Below, one piece after another: positions 16,508 through 25,145 of a stretch of DNA of 26,375 bases. This stretch comes from Proteiniphilum sp. (GTDB taxonomy: Bacteria > Bacteroidota > Bacteroidia > Bacteroidales > Dysgonomonadaceae): NCBI GenBank assembly GCA_031255275.1, contig JAIRSV010000054.1, positions 1 through 26,375 of the forward strand, in the 5' to 3' direction. The position numbers were made by a program, and so were the translations under genes. Every line of letters starts with the position of its first letter. Position 1 is the first letter of the stretch. The notes beneath the pieces are model-generated. The model saw only the letters and a list, made by a program, of their open reading frames with translations, did not search any database and was not told the origin of the DNA.

Positions 16508-17401
16508 TTAAAAAAGCCGTAATCTTACAGTCAAGTACCGGCTTGGATTCCGGCGAATATCCTCCAGCAGTTCGGTTACCGAACCGATTGTCTCATTGAT
16601 GTTATCATGCAGCTTCGTATCGTTCAGCAGCAAGCCCAGGGAATTGTCGTCGCTGTTGATTTTGGCAGTCAGCTGTTTCAGGTTATTCACCGTCTCGTCG
16701 ACAGAGGTGAATGTGCCCTCCATGTCCATCTCGCTGAGCCCCGTACTTACCTTTTTCAGGTCGGAAGAGACAGACGCGAGGTTCCTGCTGATTTCGGGAA
16801 TATCCTGTTCCAGGGAACCGATCATTTTGTTCAGGCTTACGCTTGCGCTGTTCAGCTGTTCCACCGTACGGCCGACTCCTTTGATCGACTCTTCCCAGGC
16901 GGGATTGGCAACGATTTTATTCAGCGAACAGATCAGTGAGTCTACCCGCAGAAGGATGGAATCGGTCTTGGGCATCACAGCCGTCACGCCATCCATCAGG
17001 CCGGCTTCTCTTTTGCCCGTGAGGGTATCCCCCCGTTGCAGATAGACGTCGGACTGCGCCATTACGAGGTTCACGGTGGAGGCTCCGAACAAATCGAGGC
17101 CATACTCAAGGTGACTGCCTTGCGGAATCCGTATGTTTTCCGACAGGTTGACCCCTACGACAAAACGCATCGGCTTTTCGCTTATGATCCCTATCTTGCT
17201 GATCAGCCCTATCTGATAACCTTTTACGTATACGGGCGATGAGATCAGCAGTTTGGACACATCGTCAAACAGCGCATAATACTGATTCTGCTTCTTGAGA
17301 ATATTGACCCCTTTCAAAAAATTGACCCCGAAATAGACCATGATCAGGGCGGCTATAAAAGCGAGCCCGATCTGCGCATTCTTGCTATATTTGATTCTCA
17401 T
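16508..17401 (-). CDS. MlaD/MCE family protein
   Basis: A 297-residue protein with one N-terminal transmembrane helix (about 10-30, IGLAFIAALIMVYFGVNFL), then the MCE domain (about 36-115): YYALFDDVSKLLISSPVYVK, GYQIGLISKIGI, and LEYGLDLFGASTVNLVM. The second half (about 155-285) is a long helical/coiled-coil region (VEQLNSASVSLNKMIGSL, TVNNLKQLTAKINS) ending in the NPSRYL motif typical of this family. MCE proteins form hexameric periplasmic tunnels for lipid transport between inner and outer membrane. The matching ABC permease and ATPase are not in this window. It starts 19 bp after the amidase stop, so the two genes form a transcription unit. Confidence 0.9.
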   Translation of the reverse strand: MRIKYSKNAQIGLAFIAALIMVYFGVNFLKGVNILKKQNQYYALFDDVSKLLISSPVYVKGYQIGLISKIGIISEKPMRFVVGVNLSENIRIPQGSHLEYGLDLFGASTVNLVMAQSDVYLQRGDTLTGKREAGLMDGVTAVMPKTDSILLRVDSLICSLNKIVANPAWEESIKGVGRTVEQLNSASVSLNKMIGSLEQDIPEISRNLASVSSDLKKVSTGLSEMDMEGTFTSVDETVNNLKQLTAKINSDDNSLGLLLNDTKLHDNINETIGSVTELLEDIRRNPSRYLTVRLRLF

Positions 17402-17420
17402 ATATTTATTGAATTTCTTT

Positions 17421-18536
17421 CTATTTTACACGTTTTCCTTTTTCGAACTCTATAATAAAGGCGTCCTTGAAATTTTGCCGCACTTTCCTCAGTATTTTCC
17501 AGCTCTCTTTAGGGCTGGTGGTGCGACCGTATGTGTACTTGTAGGTCTTTCCGTCGATATAATAATCGACCGGACTCAACCCTTTAAATACCGAAGCGCC
17601 GTCTTTATACTTCCTGAATGAGGTGAGAAACTGTATCCTGTATTCCTTTCCGCCCTCTTCGACGGGTAGCTGCATGCTCGACGGACGGCTTATCTCCTGT
17701 CGCGGCTGCGGCTGCTGTGCCCTGTTACCGGTGAATACGCTATTCTTTTTATCGTATTCCCGTTTATACTCTTTGAAGCCGTTATAAATACTGGCTGCGA
17801 GCGAAGTCTGTCCACTCTCGCTCTTCAGGTATTTTTCCTCTTCCCTGTTGCTGATATATCCCAGCTCCACGAGAATGCTCGGCATGGCTACTTCCCTCAA
17901 GACAAGAAATCCGGCCTGGCGCACATTCCTGTTGATCCTCCTCGAGTTGGCGACCAGCTGGTTTTGCACCATAGTGGCAAAATAGATGCTCCGGTCGAGG
18001 AACTCGTTGGCCATAAATTCGAAAATAATATAAGATTCCGGTTCATTAGGGTTAAATCCCTCGTACTTGACCGAATAGTCTTCCTCATACATAATCACCG
18101 AGTTTTCTGCTTTTGCCACCTCCAGGTGGTCTCTGCTCCTGTGCAGCCCCAGCACGAACGTTTCCACTCCCCGCGGGGAGACCGTTCTGCGGTCGAGAGC
18201 GTTGCAGTGAATGGATATAAACAGATCGGCATGTGCCTTGTTGGCGATTTCCGCCCTCTGATTCAGTGGCACAAACCGATCGTTTTTACGGGTATATGTG
18301 ACTTTTACATCGGGATGGTTATTCTCTATAAGTTTTCCCAGTTTGAGACCGACCGACAATACGATCTCCTTCTCTCTGGAGGCTGATCCTACTGCGCCTG
18401 GGTCTTTTCCTCCGTGACCGGGGTCGATCACAACAGTAAATTTCCTGTTTTGTGCGGATACCGGTCGGGCTGTGATAAAGAAGATTGCGGCCAGAATCCC
18501 AAAAAGAAAAAACAACTGCTTTTTATATATCGCCAT
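17421..18536 (-). CDS. N-acetylmuramoyl-L-alanine amidase (Amidase_3)
   Basis: A 371-residue periplasmic cell-wall hydrolase that cuts the MurNAc to L-Ala bond. A signal peptide (about 1-28, LFFLFGILAAIFFITARPVSAQ) is followed by the zinc amidase domain: DPGHGGKDPG (first Zn ligand), REKEIVLSVG (Glu ligand), FISIHCNA (His ligand) and LVELGYISNREEE (catalytic Glu), covering about 32-260. The C-terminal 100 residues begin with a Gln/Pro-rich linker and end in a SPOR-like segment (YRIQFLTSFRKYKDGASVF) likely to bind denuded glycan strands at the septum. The start at 18536 is preferred over 18590 because a good -7 box at 18552-18559 would otherwise lie inside the gene. Confidence 0.94.
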   Translation of the reverse strand: MAIYKKQLFFLFGILAAIFFITARPVSAQNRKFTVVIDPGHGGKDPGAVGSASREKEIVLSVGLKLGKLIENNHPDVKVTYTRKNDRFVPLNQRAEIANKAHADLFISIHCNALDRRTVSPRGVETFVLGLHRSRDHLEVAKAENSVIMYEEDYSVKYEGFNPNEPESYIIFEFMANEFLDRSIYFATMVQNQLVANSRRINRNVRQAGFLVLREVAMPSILVELGYISNREEEKYLKSESGQTSLAASIYNGFKEYKREYDKKNSVFTGNRAQQPQPRQEISRPSSMQLPVEEGGKEYRIQFLTSFRKYKDGASVFKGLSPVDYYIDGKTYKYTYGRTTSPKESWKILRKVRQNFKDAFIIEFEKGKRVK

Positions 18537-18551
18537 ACGAATTGTTTTCTG

Positions 18552-18559
18552 CAAAAGTA
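18552..18559 (-). promoter_or_regulatory. Predicted -7 box for the amidase-mlaD operon
   Basis: The minus strand reads TACTTTTG, an exact TAnnTTTG match, 15 bp before the amidase ATG, implying a very short leader of about 10 nt. A perfect palindrome lies at 18572-18593, over the expected -33 position. Confidence 0.65.
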
Positions 18560-18571
18560 GATATAAATTTC

Positions 18572-18593
18572 GTATTGAAATTAATTTCAATAC
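18572..18593. promoter_or_regulatory. Perfect 22-bp palindrome beside the amidase promoter (candidate operator)
   Basis: The half-site GTATTGAAATT is followed directly by its exact reverse complement AATTTCAATAC, with no spacer and no mismatch. It begins 12 bp upstream of the -7 box and so covers the -33 region. A shorter dyad, TTCAA-CT-TTGAA, lies at 18612-18623. A dimeric repressor site is the simplest reading; no regulator is identified. Confidence 0.6.
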
Positions 18594-18713
18594 TCATGCG
18601 GGATGAATTTATTCAACTTTGAAAGAATTTAACATGAAGTAAAATTTCACAATAATAGTGTTCAATTCTCTCATTCATATTCTTTTTCATCATCAAACCG
18701 TAGCAAAAAGATA

Positions 18714-18743
18714 TGAAAAAATACGGATTTCCGTATTTTTTCA
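18714..18743. terminator. Perfect 14-bp inverted repeat with 2-nt loop, bidirectional terminator-like
   Basis: The left arm TGAAAAAATACGGA and its exact complement are separated by TT. The A/T run inside each arm gives a T tract on the 3' side in both directions. It lies about 306 bp past the susD stop as a possible backup terminator, and about 180 bp upstream of the amidase start. Confidence 0.55.
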
Positions 18744-18970
18744 ACGTATGGCTTTGCAAATATTATGACCGTGTGGCTGGGGGATGAACTGCTTCTGATT
18801 TTTAACTTCTAATTTTATCGGAGGGGTTGCTCCTGTGACCCTGTTGGCTTTTTTTGAAAACTTCTCCGCTTCTTATGAGCACATTAGTATGCTGTCACAT
18901 TCATTTGAGCGACACGCACAGCATGAACAGCGTGAACGCAGCAAGCGAATAATGTTGTTTATACATAAAA

Positions 18971-19006
18971 TACCCTCAAAAGTCTTTTGTCTAACTTTTG
19001 AGGGTA
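18971..19006 (-). terminator. Rho-independent terminator for the second susC-susD operon
   Basis: A perfect 12-bp stem (TACCCTCAAAAG and its complement) around a 12-nt loop, starting 44 bp after the susD-like stop codon. On the minus strand it is followed by a T-rich stretch (ATTTTATG). Position and structure fit an intrinsic terminator. Confidence 0.7.
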
Positions 19007-19049
19007 AGTTCATTTCAAGACGGCCTCTTGTCCAAAGTATTTTACGGAG

Positions 19050-20942
19050 TTAATTTCCAAGAGGTCCTTGACCCCATTGCGGAGCTCCCTTATCCTGCCA
19101 TAACCGCTCCGTATTAAGAATATCTCCGGAGCCGACTGATAATCCTTGTGCTTTGTAAGAATTGATCAGAATGTCATGCATTAGATCAGTAGGAGATGGT
19201 TGATTTAATGCCATGCGGCGAGGGATCTTTGTTACCGGAACTTCAGTGTAAATTTTACGGGGAAACAGCGAAGAACCGGCTATAGGTATGCCTGAACGGC
19301 GAGCGGTTGTATATTGATCGATTGGTTGCAGTGAGAAATGTATTATCTGTTGTAAATAGACTTTCTCGAGATTCAGTGTTTTATCGTCGGTCAATTGATA
19401 ATCCTTATTCGCCATCATTGTTTCAATCTCTCCATCTACGAGGTCAATGGGTTTCTCGTTAGAGTCATGACCATAGGTTGTGCCGTAATAGGGAATTTTG
19501 TTTTTTGCCGCCAGTTTGTCATAACTCTTGACGGATGCTTTCAGCGCCTTATTAAAATACGCGTCTGCAGTTTCAGAAAGAGTGGCTCCCAATAATTTAA
19601 ATTCAGCCAGATACAAATTCACTTCGGCCGAAGTCATATACATTCCCCACCAGGGGACATCTTCCGCATCCTGAGCAGGTGTCTCTTCGGGTACGGAGGG
19701 ATACGTAAAATCAATGCGTCCCTGGAGCATTTCGGTCTGGAATGTGGAATAGGGGCGATAAGTATGATTGGAATCATATTGGCTTCGAACTGTGTAGTTG
19801 AACCAGTCTCCAAATTCTGCTGCTTTGTGTGCCGCATCGAAATCCAACGGTAATCCGTAATAGCGTACCCACGGCTCTCCCGGCTCTTTCCATTCCTTGA
19901 ATCGGTCAACACCGTCACCGTCTGTTTCAGTTACCATATTCTCCCTGATAAAATGCGGTATATCTTTAGCCTTTTTTTCGTCGTCAAGGAATAATTGGAC
20001 AACTTCCGAACTCCACTGATTTTTTTTGAAGATGAAACGCACGCGGGGGTCACGATTCTTTACAAGAAAATCAATCATTGTCTCGGATCCTCCTACCGTT
20101 TGCAATATATCATTCTCCCAGTGATAAACATAGTCTTGATTGTTACTGTCGTTGTCTCCGATTGCGGATATGGCCTTGTTAAACAAAAAGTCGTCTGCCT
20201 CCTCGCTGATAACACCAACGGGAGAATCTACAACTTCTTTAGCTATTTCCAACGCCCTGTTCCGGTTTTGAATAATCAAACGGGCAGCAATTTTTAATTT
20301 CAGGGAGTTGGCCAGTTTAGCCCATTTTTCAGTATCTCCCGCATAAACAGGGTCTTGAGCAGGGTATATTTGACCCGTTTTCGCTGTCAGTGTCTTCATA
20401 TCGTCGTCGAGATTCTTTAACCACAGACTATATAAATCTTCCACACGGTCATATTTGGGGGTCAGTGTCCCTCCGTGTGCTGCCTGAGCCGCTTCCGTAT
20501 ATGAAATATCTCCCGTGAAATCGGTATCGAAAATACCCATATAGACGCACAATACATCTATCGCGGCCGCATATTTGGCATATTTGGCACTTTCTTCTTC
20601 CGGCATTTCCGAACGAACATATTTCAGTTCGTTGGCATATTTCAATACGTCAATAGACTTGAAGCTCTGAGCCGGAGCCCCGTTTGCAAGAGTTGAAGTA
20701 ACGCTTCCGGTAGATACAGCCGTTTGCACCCATTGGAAAATTTCGGAAGCATTATAAAACCAGTAAAGGTATCCCTGTGGTTCGAATTCAAGAATAGCCT
20801 GGGCAAAAAGATAAGAAGGATTGCCGCTGGTGACGCTTGTCGGATTCGTATTTACTTCGGCAAAATCATCTTTACAGCTTGTTGTGTACAAGGATGCCGC
20901 AATTATCGTCAATACGATTGTTAAGTATTTTATTTTTTTCAT
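19050..20942 (-). CDS. SusD-like_2 / RagB family nutrient-binding lipoprotein
   Basis: A 630-residue surface lipoprotein. The signal peptide (MKKIKYLTIVLTIIAASLYTTSC) ends in a lipobox with the lipidated Cys at 23. It is followed by KDDFAEVNTNPTSVTSGNPSYLFAQAI, the NPN-type opening typical of the SusD-like_2 subfamily, which differs from classical SusD. Later helices (WAKLANSLKLKIAARLI, MTSAEVNLYLAEFKLLGAT) are the TPR-like scaffold, and the end includes RRSGIPIAGSSLFPRKI. It is longer than most SusD proteins. The ATG at 20942 is used; a TTG three codons earlier is unlikely. It follows susC by 48 bp. Composition is more AT-rich than the first SusC/SusD locus. Confidence 0.92.
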   Translation of the reverse strand: MKKIKYLTIVLTIIAASLYTTSCKDDFAEVNTNPTSVTSGNPSYLFAQAILEFEPQGYLYWFYNASEIFQWVQTAVSTGSVTSTLANGAPAQSFKSIDVLKYANELKYVRSEMPEEESAKYAKYAAAIDVLCVYMGIFDTDFTGDISYTEAAQAAHGGTLTPKYDRVEDLYSLWLKNLDDDMKTLTAKTGQIYPAQDPVYAGDTEKWAKLANSLKLKIAARLIIQNRNRALEIAKEVVDSPVGVISEEADDFLFNKAISAIGDNDSNNQDYVYHWENDILQTVGGSETMIDFLVKNRDPRVRFIFKKNQWSSEVVQLFLDDEKKAKDIPHFIRENMVTETDGDGVDRFKEWKEPGEPWVRYYGLPLDFDAAHKAAEFGDWFNYTVRSQYDSNHTYRPYSTFQTEMLQGRIDFTYPSVPEETPAQDAEDVPWWGMYMTSAEVNLYLAEFKLLGATLSETADAYFNKALKASVKSYDKLAAKNKIPYYGTTYGHDSNEKPIDLVDGEIETMMANKDYQLTDDKTLNLEKVYLQQIIHFSLQPIDQYTTARRSGIPIAGSSLFPRKIYTEVPVTKIPRRMALNQPSPTDLMHDILINSYKAQGLSVGSGDILNTERLWQDKGAPQWGQGPLGN

Positions 20943-20990
20943 TCTATCCAATGTTAAATTGTTTTTTTAAAATCGAACAAATTTGTCCCG

Positions 20991-23900
20991 TCAAAACCCG
21001 ATATTTACTGTGAAGGTAAAACTGGATGTGATACCCTGGAACGAACGTACTCGGAACTCGGCGGCGGCAGTACCGCTCACTGATTCCGGGTTTTCGCCGT
21101 TGGGCATACTGTTGAGCAGGTAACCCAAGTTATATCCGGTCAGGATCAGATTCATATTATTCACATTCATCTTCCGGCAAAAGTTTGCAGGCACGCGATA
21201 GCTAAGAGCTACATTGCGTAAAGCGATATAATTCAGTTTCGTAACCCAGTCTTCCGATATGATGCCGTAAGTACGCCCTGCCATTGTCCAGGCATTGTTC
21301 CTGTAAGTCCATATAGATGAATGAGTAGGTTCAATGACACCTTTGTCAAATAATTCCCGGTATGATTCTCCAATTTCGGAAACACCTCCTTTTCCCACCG
21401 TATAGATGGTTGAACCGTCAGCTTGAGTAATACGAGCTCCTTCGGGGATAATTCCTTCGGGGATAATCCCGTCATGATACTCTATACCGTCGAATTTCGA
21501 CGTCCACGTCAGGCCGCCGTACCCCGGAGCCCCGGTAAGGGAACGTTCCGTGAAACCGTAAGCAGTTCCGTAGCGGGAGTTATAGGAAGCCACATACCCT
21601 CCGAAACGCATATCCAATCCGACCTGTAACGTCCAGTTTTTATATTTCAGATCGGTAGAAACAGAACCCAAGAAGTCCGGAACCATAGAACCTATTTCCT
21701 TAATCTCCGTTTCATTGCGGAAGTAGTGGGCATACCTGCGAGAGTCAGTCCACTCCAGAAGCGGCAATCCCGATGTTTCGTCAATTTTCTTCTCACTGTC
21801 GGTCAATAATGTCCCGTAAGCGGCGCCCACTTTAGCGACGGAGCCGATACGGTAGTTACCGTAAGTGACGTCACCGTTTAAAGGAATATAATCGGCAACA
21901 TTTTCATGCAGGGAAATAATCTTATTTTCGTTTTTCGTATAGGTAAGCCCCACACCCCATTCCCAGTCTTTCGTCTGTACGGGAATAAAATTTGCAGCTA
22001 CCTCTATTCCCTTGTTCTGGATATTGCCGGCATTGATCAGCTGCTGTGTCCTTCCCGATTGATAAGGAATGGAAATCTGCATAATCTGGTCGCGGGTATT
22101 CTCTTTATAATAGGTGAAGTCTACGCCGATACGGTTGTTGACAAAACGCCAGTCTAACCCCACTTCCCACGCATTTTTACGCTCAGGCCTCAGGTCTGCC
22201 GCATTCATGATTGTGGGGATGAATAAGCCGTAATAGGGAGATCCTGACGATTGGGTTTTTAACGAATAAGCCGAATTGATTGTATAGGGACTCGTATCGT
22301 TTCCTACCTGCGCCCACGATCCGCGCACTTTTGCAAAGGAAACCCAGGAAGGAAGTTCATCGCGTAAGGATTGGGTGATTAGCCATGATCCGTTCACGGA
22401 GGGATAAAAATAGGAGTAGGTTCCGTGACCGTCGGTGTACACCAGTGATGATGACCAGTCGTTACGCCCCGTCACATCCATGAATAGCTGGTCTCTCCAG
22501 CTTATTCCTGCCTGGAAGGCAACGGAAAGCATCTTTTTGGTCTCCGAGATCAATGCCGAAGCCTCCGGTGTCTCTTTCGAGTTACCGATGAAAAACTGAT
22601 TGGGAACAACCAATCCTCCCCGGGTATTCATCTTTTGAGATTGCATGAAATTCTCATAATATTCACCGCGCAGGAATCCGTTAACCGTCCAGTCTTCGAA
22701 AGCTTTGTTCACGATAAGGTTGACATTCAGATTGGTCTGTTCACTGGCATTCAGTTTCATTTCATACAGTCCGCCGGGCTGATTAATGTCGGTGTTGGGC
22801 TCTTTACCTTCATAGCGCGTGTAGTAGTAATTATAGCTGCCTTCAGTATTGAATTTCAACCAATCCAAAAGATCTACCTCCAGTTTTATGACAGGGCGCA
22901 CGGAAGTTTCTTTCTGCTCGTACCTGTTTTCGTAAAGCGACCACCAGATACTACTTCCCGGCATTTTGGCATACTGATCGCTATAATTGCTGCTTGCCAG
23001 TCCCATAGCGCCCCTGTATTTGTTTTTAGAATAAGACGAATCATAAGAACGCCCCCAGGTGCCACTCACAAAGTTCTCACCGATATTTCTCAATGGATTT
23101 TTGGGCAGGGAGTTTGCAAAAGCCATACTCACATCCAGTTTTACTTTGTCCGTTATTTTGTGGGAGGCTTTGCCTAAGAATGACAGACGCTGAAATTCAT
23201 TGTTCGGTAAAATACCGGAAGCATATTTATAGGATAAGGAGGTATAAAAAGTTGTTTTCTCATTACCCCCGTTAATGGTTATGCTTGTATTTGAGTTGAA
23301 TCCGGTCGAATAAGCATCCTTGAAATTATTTTTGACGGGATCATAAGGTCTGTACGTTCCGTCGTAGTATTCCACCTCTCGGCCGTCGAATTGAGGGCCA
23401 AAGCTCAACCCCTCATCCTCCAGCAGAGAGAAACGGCCGGCAGTATTGACCGGGTATTGACGAAAGTTATCATAAACATAATAATTATCACTAACCTCAT
23501 CTTTCTCACCGTATTCTACATACGAAGCTAACGTACCGTTACCGAATACGTTCTGCAACCGGGGTTGCGACGTAAGAGCATCCATGCCTAACGTTTGGGT
23601 AAACTGAATTCCCAAACCCTGTCCCGTTCTGCCGCTTTTTGTTGTAATCACAACGGCGCCGTTCAACCCGCGGGAACCGTAGAGAGCTGTTGCTGCGGCG
23701 CCTTTCAGTACCGAGACCGTTTCGAAATCGTCAGGGTTAAGATTCTTCAACGCATTTCCGTAATCCTTTGGTTCGGAATCCCAGTCCGGATTGCCTTCCT
23801 TGATGTCATTCGAGAGTATTACCCCGTCCACAACATAGATCGGCTGGTTGTTCTTACCGAGCGTGGAAGCTCCACGAATCTGAATCTTAGTGGAACCAAA

Positions 23901-24395
23901 CAGTCCGCCATCCGAATTTGCAATTTCCACACCGGCCACCTTTCCCTGGAGGGCAGATACGGGATTGATAAGATTTGTATTCAAATCATCCCCCTTCAGT
24001 TCGGTCATTGCATACCCCAGCGCCTTTGCAGAACGTTTCATTCCCAAAGCCGTCACCACCACTTCATCCAGCAGTTCCGTATCGGCATCCATCACGACGT
24101 TAATGACAGTTCTTCCGTTCACCGCCACAGTCTGCGCCGTCAATCCCACGTAGCTGAACTGCAGCGTCGCATTTCCCGGAACATTACTCAATGCGTAATT
24201 TCCGTCTATATCGGTGACCGTTCCGTGTGACGCATTGCCCTGCATCACAACCGTCGCCCCGATTACAGGTTCACCGTTTGCATCGGTAACCGTACCGTTC
24301 ACGGTTATGTTCTGTGCAAACAAACCGACGGAGACTGCCCACATACAGGTGAACAGTACTCTCCTCCATTTAAATGACTTGCTTTTGCCTTTCAT
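20991..24395 (-). CDS. SusC/RagA family TonB-linked outer-membrane transporter (no STN domain)
   Basis: A 1134-residue transporter. After a signal peptide (about 1-27, ending GLFAQ) it goes straight into the carboxypeptidase-regulatory-like domain (about 30-110: VNGTVTDANGEPVIGATVVM, TVTDIDGNYALSNV, LQFSYVGL). Next come a TonB-box-like LDEVVVTALG, the plug (about 125-260: VSALQGKVAGVEI, IQIRGASTLG, PIYVVDGVIL, AATALYGSRGLNGAVVITTK) and the barrel, ending in SFTFTVNIGF. PIYVVDG and the LYGSRG segment are SusC signatures. Lacking an STN domain, it should not signal to an anti-sigma factor, and none is adjacent. With the SusD-like partner it imports an oligomer, perhaps a fucosylated glycan given the upstream GH29. 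Confidence 0.96.
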   Translation of the reverse strand: MKGKSKSFKWRRVLFTCMWAVSVGLFAQNITVNGTVTDANGEPVIGATVVMQGNASHGTVTDIDGNYALSNVPGNATLQFSYVGLTAQTVAVNGRTVINVVMDADTELLDEVVVTALGMKRSAKALGYAMTELKGDDLNTNLINPVSALQGKVAGVEIANSDGGLFGSTKIQIRGASTLGKNNQPIYVVDGVILSNDIKEGNPDWDSEPKDYGNALKNLNPDDFETVSVLKGAAATALYGSRGLNGAVVITTKSGRTGQGLGIQFTQTLGMDALTSQPRLQNVFGNGTLASYVEYGEKDEVSDNYYVYDNFRQYPVNTAGRFSLLEDEGLSFGPQFDGREVEYYDGTYRPYDPVKNNFKDAYSTGFNSNTSITINGGNEKTTFYTSLSYKYASGILPNNEFQRLSFLGKASHKITDKVKLDVSMAFANSLPKNPLRNIGENFVSGTWGRSYDSSYSKNKYRGAMGLASSNYSDQYAKMPGSSIWWSLYENRYEQKETSVRPVIKLEVDLLDWLKFNTEGSYNYYYTRYEGKEPNTDINQPGGLYEMKLNASEQTNLNVNLIVNKAFEDWTVNGFLRGEYYENFMQSQKMNTRGGLVVPNQFFIGNSKETPEASALISETKKMLSVAFQAGISWRDQLFMDVTGRNDWSSSLVYTDGHGTYSYFYPSVNGSWLITQSLRDELPSWVSFAKVRGSWAQVGNDTSPYTINSAYSLKTQSSGSPYYGLFIPTIMNAADLRPERKNAWEVGLDWRFVNNRIGVDFTYYKENTRDQIMQISIPYQSGRTQQLINAGNIQNKGIEVAANFIPVQTKDWEWGVGLTYTKNENKIISLHENVADYIPLNGDVTYGNYRIGSVAKVGAAYGTLLTDSEKKIDETSGLPLLEWTDSRRYAHYFRNETEIKEIGSMVPDFLGSVSTDLKYKNWTLQVGLDMRFGGYVASYNSRYGTAYGFTERSLTGAPGYGGLTWTSKFDGIEYHDGIIPEGIIPEGARITQADGSTIYTVGKGGVSEIGESYRELFDKGVIEPTHSSIWTYRNNAWTMAGRTYGIISEDWVTKLNYIALRNVALSYRVPANFCRKMNVNNMNLILTGYNLGYLLNSMPNGENPESVSGTAAAEFRVRSFQGITSSFTFTVNIGF

Positions 24396-24619
24396 TTCTT
24401 TTTAATTTTAGAATTAATAAATCACGTGTGTTTAGTTTTAATTACAGAATCCATTCCATTTCCGAAATGATTCTTATCTTTAAAAAAGATGCAATAATTT
24501 CGATGGTCACCGGTCGGTCGGGTTACTCCCTGATTTTTATCCGTTCGGTTTTATGTCGATCGCCGGTGGAACTCCCTCATGAATATAAAGGACACCTTTG
24601 TCGATTCAACATCAGACGG

Positions 24620-24627
24620 CAAAGATA
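24620..24627 (-). promoter_or_regulatory. Predicted -7 box for the second susC-susD operon
   Basis: The minus strand reads TATCTTTG, an exact TAnnTTTG match. The 5' leader would be about 220 nt, long enough for post-transcriptional control. No well-spaced -33 box was seen. Confidence 0.5.
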
Positions 24628-24887
24628 TACGATTAATTTCAAATATTCCTTATCTGAAACCTCTTTTTTTTTGTTATTTGTTGCATTTTTTTTGACGGAG
24701 GCCGGCGGAACTTTGCTTTTTGATAAATATTCACGGTCTGTATTGTGAAATTACAGCAGTTTTTCAGGTATTTACGTCATTGTTTGTGTTTCGCACGCAG
24801 TTCATTCCGTCAACGCGGATTGTCTGGACCGTAATGCCGGTGATGCCGGTGATTGATGTGATTATTGTACCGTTCCGGCACCCTTTT

Positions 24888-25145
24888 CGGGAGCTCCCGT
24901 GAGCTTTTCGGGAGCCCCCATGAACCTTTCGGGAGCTCCCATGAACCTTTCGGGAGCTCCCATGAACCTTTCGGGAGCTCCCATGAACCTTTCGGGAACC
25001 CCCATGAACCTTTCGGGAACCCCCATGAACCTTTCGGGAGCTCCCAAAAACTTTTTGGGAACCCCCATAAACTTTTTGGGAACCCCCATAAACCTTTTGG
25101 GAACCCCCATAAACCTTTTGGGAGCTCCCATAAACTCTCCGGGCA
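24888..25145. repeat. Tandem array of 12 units of 21 bp with GGGAGCTCCC core
   Basis: Twelve units start at 24888, 24909, 24930 and so on to 25119, all exactly 21 bp, with a thirteenth fragment at 25140. The commonest unit is CGGGAGCTCCC plus ATGAACCTTT. The core GGGAGCTCCC is a perfect 10-bp palindrome in six units; the others have GGGAACCCCC or, once, GGGAGCCCCC. Variants are clustered by position (three identical, then a pair, then a T-initial group), the pattern left by stepwise tandem duplication. Because 21 is a multiple of three, several frames stay open through the array on both strands; none has codon-like constraint or homology known to me. Confidence 0.95.

Larger units (their letters stand above)
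18594..19049. other. Intergenic region between susD-like gene and amidase promoter
   Basis: No credible gene. It holds two strong hairpins described separately (18714-18743 and 18971-19006). The stretch 18750-18960 shows nothing I recognise. A 72-codon plus-strand frame at 18835-19053 has no family features and runs through the terminator. Confidence 0.65.

Noticed and set aside
18835..19053. 72-codon plus-strand frame behind the susD-like gene
   Set aside because: It runs through the predicted terminator hairpin into the susD stop and has no family features.
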